A stretch of 64,000 nt of DNA from Tuctoria greenei (lineage: Eukaryota; Streptophyta; Magnoliopsida; Poales; Poaceae): positions 100,599,353 through 100,663,352 of the forward strand of contig JAYESD010000006.1 of NCBI GenBank assembly GCA_036927565.1, in the 5' to 3' direction. Under the pieces are notes generated by a model. That model worked only from the letters and a program-made list of their open reading frames with translations. It had not been told where the DNA came from and searched no databases. This document shows positions 1 to 11,295 of this stretch, piece after piece (position 1 is the first letter of the stretch; each line of letters begins with the position of its first letter). A program made the translations under genes and the position numbers.

Positions 1-1745
1 GATTGTGTTTCGTGGCAATAAAGTTATAACGCCACGAACTAGTATTTTGTGGCAACACATCCTAATGCAACGATTCTGTTTCATTGCATTACGGTCCAAA
101 TACAACTGTTTGCTGATTCGTGGCAACAGATCCTAATGCAACGACTGTGTTCCGTGGCAATAAAGTTGTAACGCCACGAACCAGTAATTTGTGGCAACAG
201 ATCCTAATGCAATGACTATGTTCCGTGGCAATAAAGCTGTAACGCCACGAACCAGTATTTCGTGGCAACAGATCCTAATGCAACGATTGTGTTCCGTGGC
301 AATAAAGCTATAATGCCACGAACCAGTAATTCGTGGCAACAGATCCTAATGCAACGACTGTGTTCCATGGCAATAAAGCTGTAACGCCACGAACCAGTAA
401 TTCGTGGCAACAGATCCTAATGCAACAATTGAGTTCCGTGGCAATAAAGTTGTAACGCCACGAACTAGAGTATCGTGGCAACACATCCTAATGCAATGAT
501 TCTGTTTCGTTGCATTACGGTCCAAATGCAACTGTTTGCTGATTCGTGGCAACAGATCATAATGCAACGACTATGTTCCATGGCAATAAAGCTGTAACAC
601 CACTAACCAGTAATTCGTGGCAATAGATCATAATGCAACGACTGTGTTCTGTGGCAATAAAGCTGTAACGCCACGAACTAGTATTTCGTGGCAACACATC
701 CTAATGCAACGATTCTGTTTCGTTGCATTACGGTCCAAATGCAATTGTTTGCTGATTTGTGGCAACAGATCCTAATGCAACGACTGTGTTCCGTGGCAAT
801 AAAGTTGTAACACCATGAACTAGTATTTCGTGGCAACAGATCCTAATGCAACGACTGTGTTCCGTGGCAATAAAGCTGTAACGCCACGAACTAGTAATTC
901 GTGGCAACAGATCCTAATGCAACCATTGTGTTCCATGGCAATAAAGGTGTAACGCCACGAACCAGTATTTCGTGGCAACACATCCTAATGCAACGATTCT
1001 GTTTCGTTGCATTACGGTCCAAATGCAACTGTTTGCTGACTCATGGCAACAGATCCTAATGCAACGACTGTGTTTCGTGGCAATAAAGCTGTAACACCAT
1101 GAACCAGTATTTCGTGGCAACAGATCCTAATGCAACGACTGTGTTCCGTGTCAATAAAGATGTAACGCCACGAACCAGTAATTCGTGGCAACAGATACTA
1201 ATGCAACGATTGTGTTCCATGGAAATAAAGTTGTAACGCCACGAACCAGAGTATCGTGGCAACACATCCTAATGCAACAATTCTGTTTCGTTGCATTACG
1301 GTCCAAATGCAACTATTTGCTGATTCGTGGCAACAGATCCTAATGAAACGACTGTGTTCCGTGGCAATAAAGTTGTAACGCCACTAACCAGTAATTCGTG
1401 GCAACAGATCCTAATGCAACGACTGTGTTCTGTGGCAATAAAGCTGTAATGCCACAAACCAGTATTTCGTGGCAACAGATCCTAATGCAACGACTGTGTT
1501 CCATGGCAATAAAGTTGTAATGCCACGAACCAGTAATTCGTGGAAACAGATCCTAATGCAACGACTGTTTTCCGTGGCAATAAAGTTGTAACGCCACGAA
1601 CCAGTATTTCGTGGCAACAGATCCTAATGCAACGATTGTGATCCGTTGCATTAGCATCCTGACGCCACGAACTAGTGAATCGTGGCAACAGATCCTAATG
1701 CAACGATTGTGTTCCGTGGCGATAGATCCTAGTGCCACAAACTAG
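1..1745. repeat. 71-bp tandem array, about 24-25 units, CACTA subterminal repeats
   Basis: The unit is 71 bp, with CGTGGCAACAGATCCTAATG near its start and GCCACGAACCAGTA near its end. Within it CGTGGC and GCCACG can pair as a 6-bp stem, and TTGCA/TGCAA motifs add further dyads. A variant unit containing TTGCATTACGGTCC occurs near 80, 505, 715, 1000 and 1285, at spacings close to multiples of 71 bp, so there is a loose higher-order structure. The roughly 68-codon open frames in the array are products of the 71-bp period and are not genes. Confidence 0.9.
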
Positions 1746-1832
1746 TGAATCGTGGCAAAAAGCCAAGCTTACTGCAATGATTTAGTATTCGTTGCAGTAC
1801 AATCGTTGCAACAGGTCGGAATCCTTGTAGTG
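1..1832. mobile_element. CACTA DNA transposon, one end (element D)
   Basis: The segment ends at 1824-1832 in CTTGTAGTG, the reverse complement of the CACTACAAG terminus of plant CACTA (En/Spm) elements. Next to it, 1745-1823 is unique subterminal sequence, then the 71-bp array runs to the left edge. CACTA elements carry subterminal repeats that bind the transposase, so this reads as one complete end with the rest outside the window. The bases after the terminus (aag, 1833-1835) would be one copy of the 3-bp target duplication; the other copy cannot be seen. The element sits inside the gag region of gypsy element B. No transposase gene lies in this part. Confidence 0.8.
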
Positions 1833-1886
1833 AAGGTTGATTGCCCTGTCATACTTCTCCGGCAAATGAGGTCGGGACATGGGTGG

Positions 1887-2532
1887 TCATTCCACCATGC
1901 GAAGATGTAAGGCGAGGGCCGAACAGCCTCCTCCAACTCCTAGAGGAGAAGGGTTTTCATGAGCAAGTCGCCTCTCGCAACTACGATCGATGTTGACATG
2001 GCCATCCTGCCTCATGTACCGGCGGTCGAGCTCCGATCGGAGATCTTGAGTCAGGAGCCTCGATGACGTATGAGTATGACGAGCCCCTAAGGGCAGAGAC
2101 GGCGCATACTGAGAGGGCGCACATCTCCTAAGCTGCAATGCCATAGGACCAAGTCTTCCGGACAAGGTCCTGTTATGAGAAGGTGCCTGCCCTACATTGG
2201 GCAGACCCTGGTTGTTGAGCGTTGTGGTTGCGGCTGCAACCAGGTGCTCAACGTCAGCACGCCATTGCTCCAGCGCAGCCGGAGGAGCTCCAGCGCTGGA
2301 GGACGTTGGAGGAGAGTACACACTAAGTTCAGCGCGTTCTCTGGGTTGTTGGTCGATTCTGTGATCGATGCAAAGTCACCATCTTGATGTGCAGTGTTTG
2401 CTGCTGCAGTAGGTGATGCAGGTGGTGGGACGACATTGGCGGGACAATGTTGGCCGGTTGCTGTACATTGGCAGGATTTCCACCAACTGCTTGTGCAGCC
2501 GGTTCGTTCGAAGCGATAGTAGAGTTCACCAT
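1887..2532 (-). pseudogene. Gypsy gag N-terminal fragment (element B)
   Basis: Three overlapping minus-strand frames (2532-2329, 2551-2192 and 2321-1887) together look like one frame-shifted gag N-terminus. The ATG at 2532 opens a polar, Gln/His-rich segment. After two frame changes the sequence reaches a region at 2321-1887 with an ALEQWRADVEHLVAAA helix and an Arg-rich stretch, typical of the start of grass gypsy gag proteins. A TGA at 1887-1889 ends the last frame, and the CACTA end cuts the element at 1832. No zinc knuckle is reached. The assignment rests on composition and on position just downstream of an LTR and primer site. Confidence 0.5.
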
Positions 2533-2559
2533 CTTTGAGATCTTGAGTCACAACCCCTA

Positions 2560-4142
2560 TGTTGACGGCTGTTATATACCAATTTTATCCGTCAATATAA
2601 CTCAATTATGTGAAGGAAATATCATTTCTTGCACACATCACCTTTCTACTTAACCTATTTCCACTTGTCCTTGGAGAAAGTAGTGCATGCAGATATTCTA
2701 TGCAGAATTGAAGTGAAACAAGGGGATGGATCCTATAAAATATCATTCCAGCCAATTAGGCGACGCCACGTGGCACCACATGGATTAAATGGCCCACAAA
2801 CAAAAGTATTTGAGGCCATCCAACAATGTAGCACCAATATCATTCAATGGGACCCACCTGGCAGAGACCTGGAGGAAGCACACTGCAAAATGAGCCAAGA
2901 CCAGGTCGGCCGACTAGGTCCTAGCACCAAACGCGGTCAAATGCCACGTGTTGGCTCTTCCTTGCTTGAAGAGGTCATGGGTGACTGATTCGTGCGCTTT
3001 TGGTGGCGGGGACCGACCCTTATCCAAGCTATAAATAGGACCCCTCACTTCAAAACACACCACTTGAGTATTTATCCATTGTATCCACTACTCTCCATAG
3101 GTTTAGAGGAGTATAGGATGTAGAGAGGAGAGTCTCTAGTCCATAGTCCAAGTAGGAGAGGAGTAGAAGGAGTCTCTTCCCAATTTCCAATTGGGAAAGG
3201 TATGGTATTATATTCCTATTTTTATTTGTGACTTTATTCTTAATAAAGATGATATCCTTAGTCTTCCATTGTTCATATACTTGTATGAAACATTTCTTGT
3301 TTGATTGTGGATTCCATGTATGTGGTAGGAGTAGTATTTATGATTATGCTATACCATTATCATCATATCATCATAAACACTATAAACCTCCACTATAGTC
3401 TAATTAGCTATGACATGATTATGTTAACATGAATCACTTATCTATGAATTAATAATGGTTCAACAATGATTTAGTGCATTGCCTTAGGATGGCTTCTGCC
3501 TAGGCTCTTAAGGTAATTACTTAATATGCTAGCATGGTGCTACGATAGAGAGTAGCGTTGAATATCTCGTATGCTCATGGATTGAAGAGGTAGGCAGTAG
3601 GTGGTGACAGTCCTATCTGTCCTTTGTAATCCTCCACATTCGGCTATGTCACAGGATCTTGGTGGGAGTCGTCCTAGTATTGCTAGGGGTAAACCCATGC
3701 CCGATGTGTTGATCCACTTAGCATGAGAATTCCTAACTGACATGATCATTAGTAACTAAACTAGGCTATGTATATGTACATTAGAAGCATTGTAGGAGTC
3801 TCTACCCAGTTCTTAGCTTGATCCCTCTTTACCCCATATTACCACCTTAGGATAGAATTCTCTTGTGTGTGTCACACTACCTCAATTACCCTTTATCCAT
3901 TCTTGCTAGAACCCTACCTAGGCCAACCTAGCCTTTCCACCTAATGATTGTTTTACTTCCATCTAGCCTTCCTTTGGGAGAATATAAATGACACCCTTTG
4001 GGAATACTCTTAGAGGGGAAATGCTACATCGATAGTTTTCGTGTGCTTGCGGATTTACATGTATAATCTAAAATATGTTAATAAACATTTCTAGCACCAC
4101 TGCTAGAGATGAATTGTTAGTAGTGCGTAGGAACCGTAAACA
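2560..4142 (+). repeat. 5' LTR of element C
   Basis: About 1583 bp, matching 8876-10485 throughout. A TATA box (CTATAAATAG, 3029-3038) lies about 470 bp in and AATAAA follows near 3242. The 3' copy has an extra GTCGACCCCCCTAG-like palindromic segment near 9222-9252 that is shortened here. Confidence 0.92.
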
Positions 4143-4150
4143 AGCATTTC

Positions 4151-4168
4151 TGGTGCCGTTGCCGGGGA
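4151..4168 (+). promoter_or_regulatory. Primer binding site, tRNA-Asp type (element C)
   Basis: TGGTGCCGTTGCCGGGGA lies eight bases after the LTR. It differs at one base from the TGGCGCCGTTGCCGGGG typical of Athila/Tat gypsy elements. Confidence 0.8.
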
Positions 4169-4287
4169 AGGAAGCCGAACTATTACATGATTGAGTGAAT
4201 AGGATAGGACCCTGGTAGGTTTTAGTAGGATGACTCTTCTTTGTTTTCGCATTTTATGTGAAAGTAGGGTAGTGTATGTCTGGTTTC

Positions 4288-5591
4288 CGCTTGCTGGAAA
4301 ACATTGTTGAAGATCCCGAATCCCTTCTGGGAGATCGACCTCGTGTCGTTACTCCTTAGAAGCTTCGAGCGGCAAAGCAAGCCAGCACAACTGCACCAAC
4401 AACCAAAACACCAATGGTCCAAAAGACTCTTTGTGAGTTTTCGGCTCCCTCTACTAACTATGTGCCTATTGGGCCCACTGTTAACACAGGAGACGTAAAC
4501 TTCGAAATCAGGATTGGCCTTATCACTATGGTGCAAGCCAAACTATTTTGTGGGAAGGCTAACGAGGATGCAAGTGCTCACATGCAACAATTCCTTGAGA
4601 TCTGCAACACTTTTAAGATCAAGGATGTATCTCCTAATGTTGTCCGTCTTAGGCTGTTTCTATTCTCTCTTGTTGGGAGAGCAAAACAGTGGTTTTATGC
4701 GAACCGAAGTGCTATAGATACATGGGAGAAGTGTTCTACGGCATTCCTCGCCAAGTTTTTCCCGTTGGGCAAGACCAATGCCTACATGGAAGAATTTTCA
4801 ACTTCTAGCAAGATGCCAAGGAATCGATTCCCGGGGCTTGGGAAAGGCTTCAGGAGTACATCCTAGCTTGTCTCCACCATGGGATGGATAACTAGCTCAT
4901 CATCCAAAACTTCTACAATGGGCTGATCCCTTCTGCCCGTGACCATATTGATGCTGCTGCTAGAGGAGCCTTCTTCTCATTGACGGTGCCCAAAGCCAAA
5001 GATTTGATTGAGAAGATGATGTTAAACATGGGTTAGACCAACGAGCGTCTCCATACCCGCCAGCGAGGCATGCACACCTTGAAGTAGGTGGACATGATCG
5101 CTACCAAATTGGACCTCCTTATGAAGAAGATTAATGGACAAGGCAATGGTGAGGTATGTGGCAATGCCTATGCCTTAGACTCTAACATCACTTGTGAAGT
5201 ATGTGGCAACACAGGCCATTTGGACAGTGACTGCCCAGAAACCCGTGAGGATGCCTTATACGTAGCCAACAATGGAAACAACAATGGCTATCGTCCGGAA
5301 GGTCAAGGGTGGGGCCAACCACTCCCATTCTTTCAAGGAGGGTACAACAACAATGGCAACAATGGAAATCAACCCAACTTGAGAGAACTTGCCATTGGCC
5401 AGCTAAAGATCAATGATGCTATATCCAAGAAGTTGTCGGCCAATGAAAAGACCCTAAAGAGCATAAATGCCAAGATTGAAGGACTGTCCTCAGCCTTCAA
5501 GAATCAATTAAGTTTCAACAAGATGTTGGAAACTCACTTGGCTCAGCTGGCAGCTGTTATTCCTCTAGTGGAGAATGGCAGGATGCCATGA
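4288..5591 (+). pseudogene. Gypsy gag, broken (element C)
   Basis: Structural gag of an Athila-like element. The capsid-type domain (Retrotrans_gag family) is recognisable at about 4500-4900 by an ARxWFYANRS-like stretch (KQWFYANRSAIDTW) and a following FFPLGKT motif. A CX2CX4HX4C zinc knuckle (CEVCGNTGHLDSDC) lies near 5200. After that come an Asn/Gly-rich linker (5270-5370) and a helical segment. The frame shifts near 4830, and in-frame TAG stops occur near 4375, 4895, 5035 and 5085. The frame used from 4830 onwards is shared with the protease downstream. Confidence 0.82.
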
Positions 5592-5621
5592 TAGCCTAAA
5601 CCCCCTGTAGAAAATGTCAAC

Positions 5622-6260
5622 ATGATTTCTCTACAAGGAGGCAACTGGCTGAAGGACCCTAGATGTCCTACAATTTCATTCTCAATTAGGGCACACTACT
5701 TTGACAAGGCCCTTTGTGGCCTTGGAGCAAGTGTGAGTGTGATGCCCAAGGTGGTTTTTGACCAGCTTAACTTCACGGAACTTACTCCAACACCAATGCA
5801 GCTCCAACTGGCTGATTCCTCAGTCAGTTATCCGACAAGTATCACTGAAGATGTCCCAATGAAAATCTGGAACTGCTTCATACCCGTGGATTTCGTGGTG
5901 CTCGACATGGAGGTCCAAAAGGATACGCCGCTCATTCTTGGGCGCCCATTCCTAGCTACTGCGAAGGCTCGCATAGATGTGAGAGCTGGAGAAATCCACT
6001 TCCATATTAATGGCAAGGAGGAGAAGTTTAACTTTCACCCAAAGTTGGAGCAATGCTCAATGATCCGCATTGGGGCGAATGTTAAAAACATTCAAGTGGT
6101 CGAAATCACACCTCCAAAGGTGGACCCACTCATTGCATTCATGAGGAATTTGATCTATGTGGAAAACCCGTCTTATCGTCAACACCAACACCCCAAGAAG
6201 ACGGAGAAGCCCGGGCCTCCTCAAAGGCCCAAGTCCACCAAGCCGCCAAAGAAAGAATGA
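5622..6260 (+). pseudogene. Retroviral-type aspartic protease domain (element C)
   Basis: In frame with the gag C-terminus and separated from it by TGA-TAG near 5590. The flap and strand pattern and the downstream ILGRPFLATA motif (near 5940) are those of gypsy/Athila proteases. The catalytic aspartate is lost: the usual DLGAS is GLGAS at about 5730. A Pro/Lys-rich linker follows to 6260, where an element with a full pol would continue into reverse transcriptase. Here the pol domains are absent. Confidence 0.82.
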
Positions 6261-6654
6261 CGGAAGAAGCAAAACAAGCCAGACTCTCGGTTCGTATGTC
6301 AAGAAATGAAGAAGGAGGAATGTCCATCTCATTGGACGGTGGTGAGACCTAGCCAATAGGTTAAATTGGTAGTTATCCTTTTCTTTTATTTTTCTTTTCT
6401 CCTTATTTGATTTTCCCATTTAGTTTGATTTTTCCCCACTGCATATTTGGTTTTCCTAGTAAGTTGAGAATCTTATATTCTCAGCGTTCATTTTTATTTC
6501 CTTACTTTCACAAAAATAAAATTGTTGGGTTTTTAAAAAGGAGTTTTTATTTGGAAGACATTTTTTATGAGCTGCAAAAGTGCTAATTCACCAACTTGTT
6601 AATCCCATAGCCGTTGGGGAGCCACCTGCCAAAAGGTAGAACAGGGGGCCCACC
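6261..6654 (+). other. Junction left by pol loss (element C)
   Basis: No reading frame. A pyrimidine-rich stretch (about 6373-6425) and AT-rich sequence lie where RT, RNase H and integrase would be expected. I see no repeat at the junction that would show how they were lost. Confidence 0.6.
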
Positions 6655-6772
6655 TGTCAGGTCAATCGACCCCCCTATTCAGTCGACATGGGGAAAGGGC
6701 CATTTTGGCTTTCTCTCCTCCAACAGCTACATTTGGTTCCCTGGTGACCGTTGGGGATTGTACACTATAAAT
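6655..6772 (+). promoter_or_regulatory. Candidate internal promoter upstream of the 3' ORF (element C)
   Basis: GTCAATCGACCCCCCTATTC near 6660 resembles the palindromic segment of this element's own 3' LTR (GTCGGTCGACCCCCC, near 9222). In the LTR that segment lies about 140 bp before the TATA box. Here a TATA-like TATAAAT occurs at 6766-6772, followed by a CT-rich leader and the ORF start at 7033. Promoter activity is inferred from this arrangement only. Confidence 0.45.
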
Positions 6773-7032
6773 GGTGACCGTGAGGAGCTCTTCTCCTCAC
6801 ACTTCACCTCATTTGATATCTCCCCAAAGTCACTCTTGCTCACATTGTTTTCTTGCTCTTCATTGAAGCACTCTTGCTCAAATTCCCAACTCAAAAAGAT
6901 CTGCTTTTGTTTGCATTCGCAATTTGCTCTCAAGTCCTTCAAGGGTAAATTCGTCAGGGTTTCCTTTCACTAACATCACCTCTTTCGGGCTTTTGGCTTG
7001 TTGTGTTCTTGTTTGTTGTGGCCATAAAAGGA

Positions 7033-8535
7033 ATGAAGAGGTTGTTTGGAAAGAGGAAGGAGGCTGCAAGCTCAAGCCATGGTGGAGACTCAAGTGCACA
7101 CCCCTCTTCTGTTGCTACACCAAATTCATGGAGGAGGAGTGTAGGAGAGGACACTCCCATGGGTGATAGGAGTAACCCACACCAACTTCTTCACGACGAC
7201 GACCTCGACATCTAAAGTGAAGTTGAAGGTCAGGCACTCAAGCTCCTCCAAGATCATGAGTTTTCTCATACGAAAGCTTATGATTTGGATTTGATCACCA
7301 AAATAGGTATGGATTCCGAATTCTTTTCCATTTGGCGTGCACTAGGATGGGAAAACTTTGCTCACATAGAGGAGAAAGGTTCACGCCTTCTCTCCATACA
7401 ATTCCTTTGCACGCTCAAAATAGGATTTGATGGTATTACTTTTAGATTAATACAAAAAGAATACACTATCCTATGGAAATAATTAAGTGAAATGCTAGGC
7501 TTCCATAAACGTTGTTTGCTAGATTTAGACACTTTGCCTAAGTTTAAGAAATAAAGTTTTTGGCAAGATTTAACTGGTGAGGTCAGATGTAGTGCACCAA
7601 GGAATAGCCACTTGTACAACCCCACTTTACGCTTCATGCATAGATGGGTGTTTATGACTATGTTCCCTAGAGGAGATGTAAGGATAATACGTGATGATGA
7701 GCTGAAAATTTTATTTGTCATGATTAAAAAGATAAAAGTTGCTCCAATTATTGCCATGATGACACAATGGTTAGATTACATTCCAAGGGTAGGGCCAATT
7801 GAATGTACTTCATTGATTACCCATATTGCTACGAGGATAGGAGCACTAGAATACTATTCATTTGAGTATATTGAAAATGAAAGAGAATAGATTGATGAAG
7901 ATTAATTAGTGCAAGGACATACCCTTAAGCATGATTAAGGTGGCACTTCGATATTTTATTATCTCGACTTTGTTAATGAAAATCGGTTACCTAACCCAGA
8001 TTATCATTTGTACAAATGTTGGAGGCTAACCATTGACCTTCTTCCCATCGAGGAATCCGGGAGAAGTAATGTCTCTGGCGGGATAACTAGAAGCCGTACA
8101 AGGAGAGCGGCTATGCCTCCGACAATCTCCACGGTCCACGAGTATGAATAGGAAGAGAATCCAACGGGTGATACACCCAGATGGACTCAACCTCAATCGT
8201 ATGAGATCGGAGGTCCGTTTTGGCATGGATGGTCAGGTGCCGCATGGGAGCCACCCCTATCCACTTCAAGCTCTAGCAGCTTGCCTCCATCGTCCATGAG
8301 AAGATGTCATTCCTCTTTGGCTAGAAGTCATCATGACTATAGCCAAGGAATGACAGATCTCACTAGACATATGGATGAGCTTGAAGTGAGAACGGGTGAT
8401 ATCTACAACACTCTCCAAGGGCATTTCCAAGGTACCCAAGACTGGCAACAACACATGGACGATCAATTCATCAACCTCAACTCTGCGCTACAACAACATC
8501 AAGGTAGGAAGAATTCAGGCACAATGCCTTGGTGA
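7033..8535 (+). pseudogene. 3' ORF of element C (ATHILA-ORF1/Transposase_32-like)
   Basis: One reading frame of about 501 codons lies between the lost pol and the 3' LTR, interrupted by stops at about 7213, 7480, 7551, 7888, 7903 and 8146. It starts with a basic segment (MKRLFGKRKEAASSS) and has a globular core with an FMHRWVFMTMFPRGD motif near 7626 and GPIECTSLITHIA near 7792. It then has a Ser/Pro-rich stretch and a C-terminal heptad-like, Gln-rich helix (8350-8520). The position is that of the so-called env-like gene of Athila elements. I see no signal peptide or membrane segment, so an envelope role is not supported. The family name is from memory and by eye. Confidence 0.6.
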
Positions 8536-8860
8536 GGACATATTTTCGCTACACAAAAAGGAGAGACTTGAGAGAATCAAATTGAGATACTTAAAATCTA
8601 AATTTAACTCTATGGAATTTAAGTGGAACTTGATTTCTAGGGTATGTGTGCTCCATTTGCTGTTCTATCTTTCAACCACTCATGAATAGGAGATGGCATA
8701 AGCCCCATAATGACTTAAGATGTGTTAAGTACCATGCCAATTTTTGCAATACTAGGTAGAGTATTTTGTTGTGCACATGGTACTTTTGAAAAATAGAACA
8801 TAGTAGCAACTCCTGATCATCAACCTAAAGTCTTGACTTTGCTTAGGACGAGCAAAGGAT

Positions 8861-8875
8861 AAGCTTGGGGGAGTT
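8861..8875 (+). promoter_or_regulatory. Polypurine tract (element C)
   Basis: AAGCTTGGGGGAGTT directly precedes the 3' LTR at 8876 and resembles the plus-strand primer of Athila-type elements. Confidence 0.75.
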
Positions 8876-10485
8876 TGTTGACGACTGTTATATACCAATT
8901 TCACCCGTCAATATAACTCAATTATGTGAAGTAAATATCATTTTTTGCACACATCACCTTTCTATTTAACCTATTTCCACTTGTCCTTCGAGAAAGTAGT
9001 GCATGCAGGGATTCTATGCAGAATTGAAGTCAAACAGGGGGATGGATCCTATAAAATATCATTCCAGCCAATCAGACGATGCCACATGGCACCACATGGA
9101 TCAAATGGCCCACAAACAGAAGTATCTGAGTCCATCCAATGGTGTAGCACCAATATCAGTCAATGGGACCCACCTGGCAGAGACTTGAAGGAAGCACACC
9201 ACAAAAGGAGCCAAGACCAGGTCGGTCGACCCCCCCTAGTCAGCCGACTAGGTCCTGGCGCCAAATGCGGTCAAAGGCCACGTGTTGGCTCCTCTTGGCT
9301 TGAAGAGGTCATGGGTGACTAATTCGCGCGCTTTTGGTGGCAGGAATCGACCCTTCTCCAAGTTATAAATAGGACCCCTCACCCCTCACTTCAACACATA
9401 CCACTTGAGTATTCATCCATTATATCCACTACTCTCCATAGGTTTAGAGGAGTATAGGCTGTAGAGAGGATATTCTCTAGTCCATAGTCCAAGTAGGAGA
9501 GGAGTAGAAGGAGTCTCTTCCCAATTTCCAATTGGGAAAGGTATGGCTCTTATATTCCTATTTGTATTTGTGACTTCATTCTTAATAAAGATATTATCTT
9601 TAGTCTTCCATTGTTCATATACTTGGATGAAGCATTTCTTGTTTGATTGTGGATTACATGTATGTGGTAGGAGTAGTACTTATGATTATGCTATACCATT
9701 ATCATTATATCATCATAAACACTATAAACCTCCACTATAGTCTAATTAGCTATGACATGATTATGTTAACATGAATCACTTATGCTATGGATTAACATTG
9801 GTTCAACGATAATTTAGTTCATTGCCTTAGGGTGGCTTGTTCCTAGGCTCTTAAGGTAATGACTTAATGTGCTAGCATGGTGCTAGGATAGAGAGTAGCG
9901 TTGAATGTCTCGTATGCCCACAGATTGAAGAGGTAGGCAGTAGGTGGTGACAGCCCTATCTGTCCTTTGTAATCATCCACGTTCGGCTATACCACAGGCT
10001 CTTGGTGGGAGTCATCCTTGTATTGCTAGGGGTAAACCCATGCCCGATGTGTTAATACACTTAGCATGAGAATTCCTAATTGACATGATCATTAGTAACT
10101 AACCTAGGCTATGTATATGTACATTAGAAGCATTGTAGGAGGCCCTACCTAGTTCTTAGCCTGATCCTCTTTACCCCCATATTACCCCCTTAGGATAGAA
10201 TGCTCTTGTGTGTGTCACACTACCTCAATTACCCTTTATCCATTCTTGCTAGAACCCTACCTAGGCCAACCTAGCCTTTCCACCTGATGATTGTTCTACT
10301 TCCATCTAGCCTTCCTTTGGGAGAATATAAATGACACCCTTTAGGAATACTCTTAGAGGGGAAATGCTACTTTGATAGTTTTCGTGCGCTTGCGGATTTA
10401 CATGTATAATCTAAAATCTATTAATAAACATTTCTGGCACCACTGCTAGAGATGAATTGTTAGTAGTGTGTAGGAACTGTCAACA
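8876..10485 (+). repeat. 3' LTR of element C
   Basis: About 1610 bp, ending TCAACA, followed by the target duplication cccta. The TATA box is TATAAATA at 9364-9371. It carries a palindromic GTCGACCCCCCTAG/CTAGGTC-type segment at 9222-9252. Confidence 0.92.
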
Positions 10486-10502
10486 CCCTACCTGGCACGC
10501 CA
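10486..10502 (-). promoter_or_regulatory. Primer binding site of gypsy element B
   Basis: On the minus strand, TGGCGTGCCAGGTAGGG begins two bases after the LTR end at 10505. It overlaps the cccta where element C inserted. Confidence 0.6.
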
Positions 10503-10504
10503 AA

Positions 10505-11295
10505 TGTCGAAGTGTTCCCACAAAACTTCCCCCAGTACTACTAAGAAGTAGTCTGTGGAGGTTCCTATTTAGGCAGTGAGCAAAATCAAGATCCAAGAGC
10601 GAGGTGGCACAAGAAGTTTTACGTGGTTCCGTTGTATGAGCGTAATACCCTACTCCACGGGGTGTTTGTGTATTGGATTGCTTTGAGCGAGTATGCTAGT
10701 GAGCTAGTTTGAATGACTTGTGTTCTACCGTGTAGCGCAGTCATTTTATATGCCAAGGACGGGATTTTACAGTATGTGTCGTGTCCCGACATGTGGCCCT
10801 GGTTGTATTAACCGCCCTATACACGATCCACGGGTGTTAAGGAGGGTTAATAGTGTGATAACGTGCCTTAATGGTTGCATTACTGGTCTTGATAGTCCTT
10901 TGATTGTGCGTCATTAATATGGCATTAGTGATGCATTAACCACGTCTTGTAACAGCCAATTGATAGCCCTTGAATGTCTGCGCCGTTGGAGATCTCGATG
11001 TCTTCCCCGTTGTAGACATAGATCCGGACGTGTGACATGTGGCAGCTTTGGAGCTTCCCTCTGTAGGGAGGTAGGTCCGGAGCTACTGGACACGTGGTAG
11101 CACCGGAGTTTCCCTTGTTGGGGAGATGGGTCCGGGGCTACTGGACACATGGCAGCGCCGGAGCCACCCTAAGGAGGGAGGCAGGTCTGGCACTGTGGGA
11201 CACGTGTTGCCTCCGGAAGTCCACAATACTGGAAGGTGGAGCTCAACACGTCTTCTTCTGGACCGAAGGGATACCTGGTATGCAGGGTATCGACA
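10505..11295 (-). repeat. LTR of gypsy element B with 55-bp internal repeats
   Basis: A 791-bp segment bounded by TGTCGA at the left and TCGACA at the right, as expected for an LTR with short terminal inverted repeats. Inside, about four units of 55 bp (near 11020, 11075, 11130 and 11185) each carry a GTCCGG start and a GACACGTG-like site. CACGTG is the G-box/ABRE core of plant promoters. The LTR sits in the integrase region of element A. Confidence 0.7.

Larger units (their letters stand above)
2560..10485 (+). mobile_element. Complete non-autonomous Athila-like gypsy LTR retrotransposon (element C)
   Basis: Two LTRs (2560-4142 and 8876-10485) start with TGTTGACG and the 3' copy ends with TCAACA. 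The 5-bp target duplication cccta is present on both sides (2555-2559 and 10486-10490). Inside, in order, are a tRNA-Asp-type primer site, gag, an aspartic protease, a 3' ORF and a purine tract. Reverse transcriptase, RNase H and integrase are missing, so it would need another element for mobility. The first about 225 aligned bases of the LTRs differ at roughly 16 positions by hand count, so it is older than element H. Confidence 0.92.
1833..11295 (-). mobile_element. Gypsy-type LTR retrotransposon B, 5' part, split by element C
   Basis: On the minus strand the order is LTR (11295-10505), primer binding site (10502-10486), a very short leader, then gag (from 2532 downwards). Element C (2560-10485) is inserted between the primer site and gag; it has 5-bp duplications, and removing it joins the leader. 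The bases gtgcc at 11296-11300 are the likely target duplication in element A; the partner copy lies outside the window. The far part of B is cut off by CACTA element D. No pol sequence is visible. Confidence 0.7.

Noticed and set aside
133..1738. Eight similar minus-strand ORFs of 60-73 codons
   Set aside because: They repeat with the 71-bp array (three units equal 71 codons), so they are by-products of the repeat and not a protein family.
1..1745. CRISPR-like regular repeats
   Set aside because: Units are directly adjacent without unique spacers, the element ends in a CACTA terminus, and the DNA is plant nuclear.
7362..7757. Minus-strand ORF of 131 codons in element C
   Set aside because: Antisense to the 3' ORF of C, which has a consistent frame on the plus strand.
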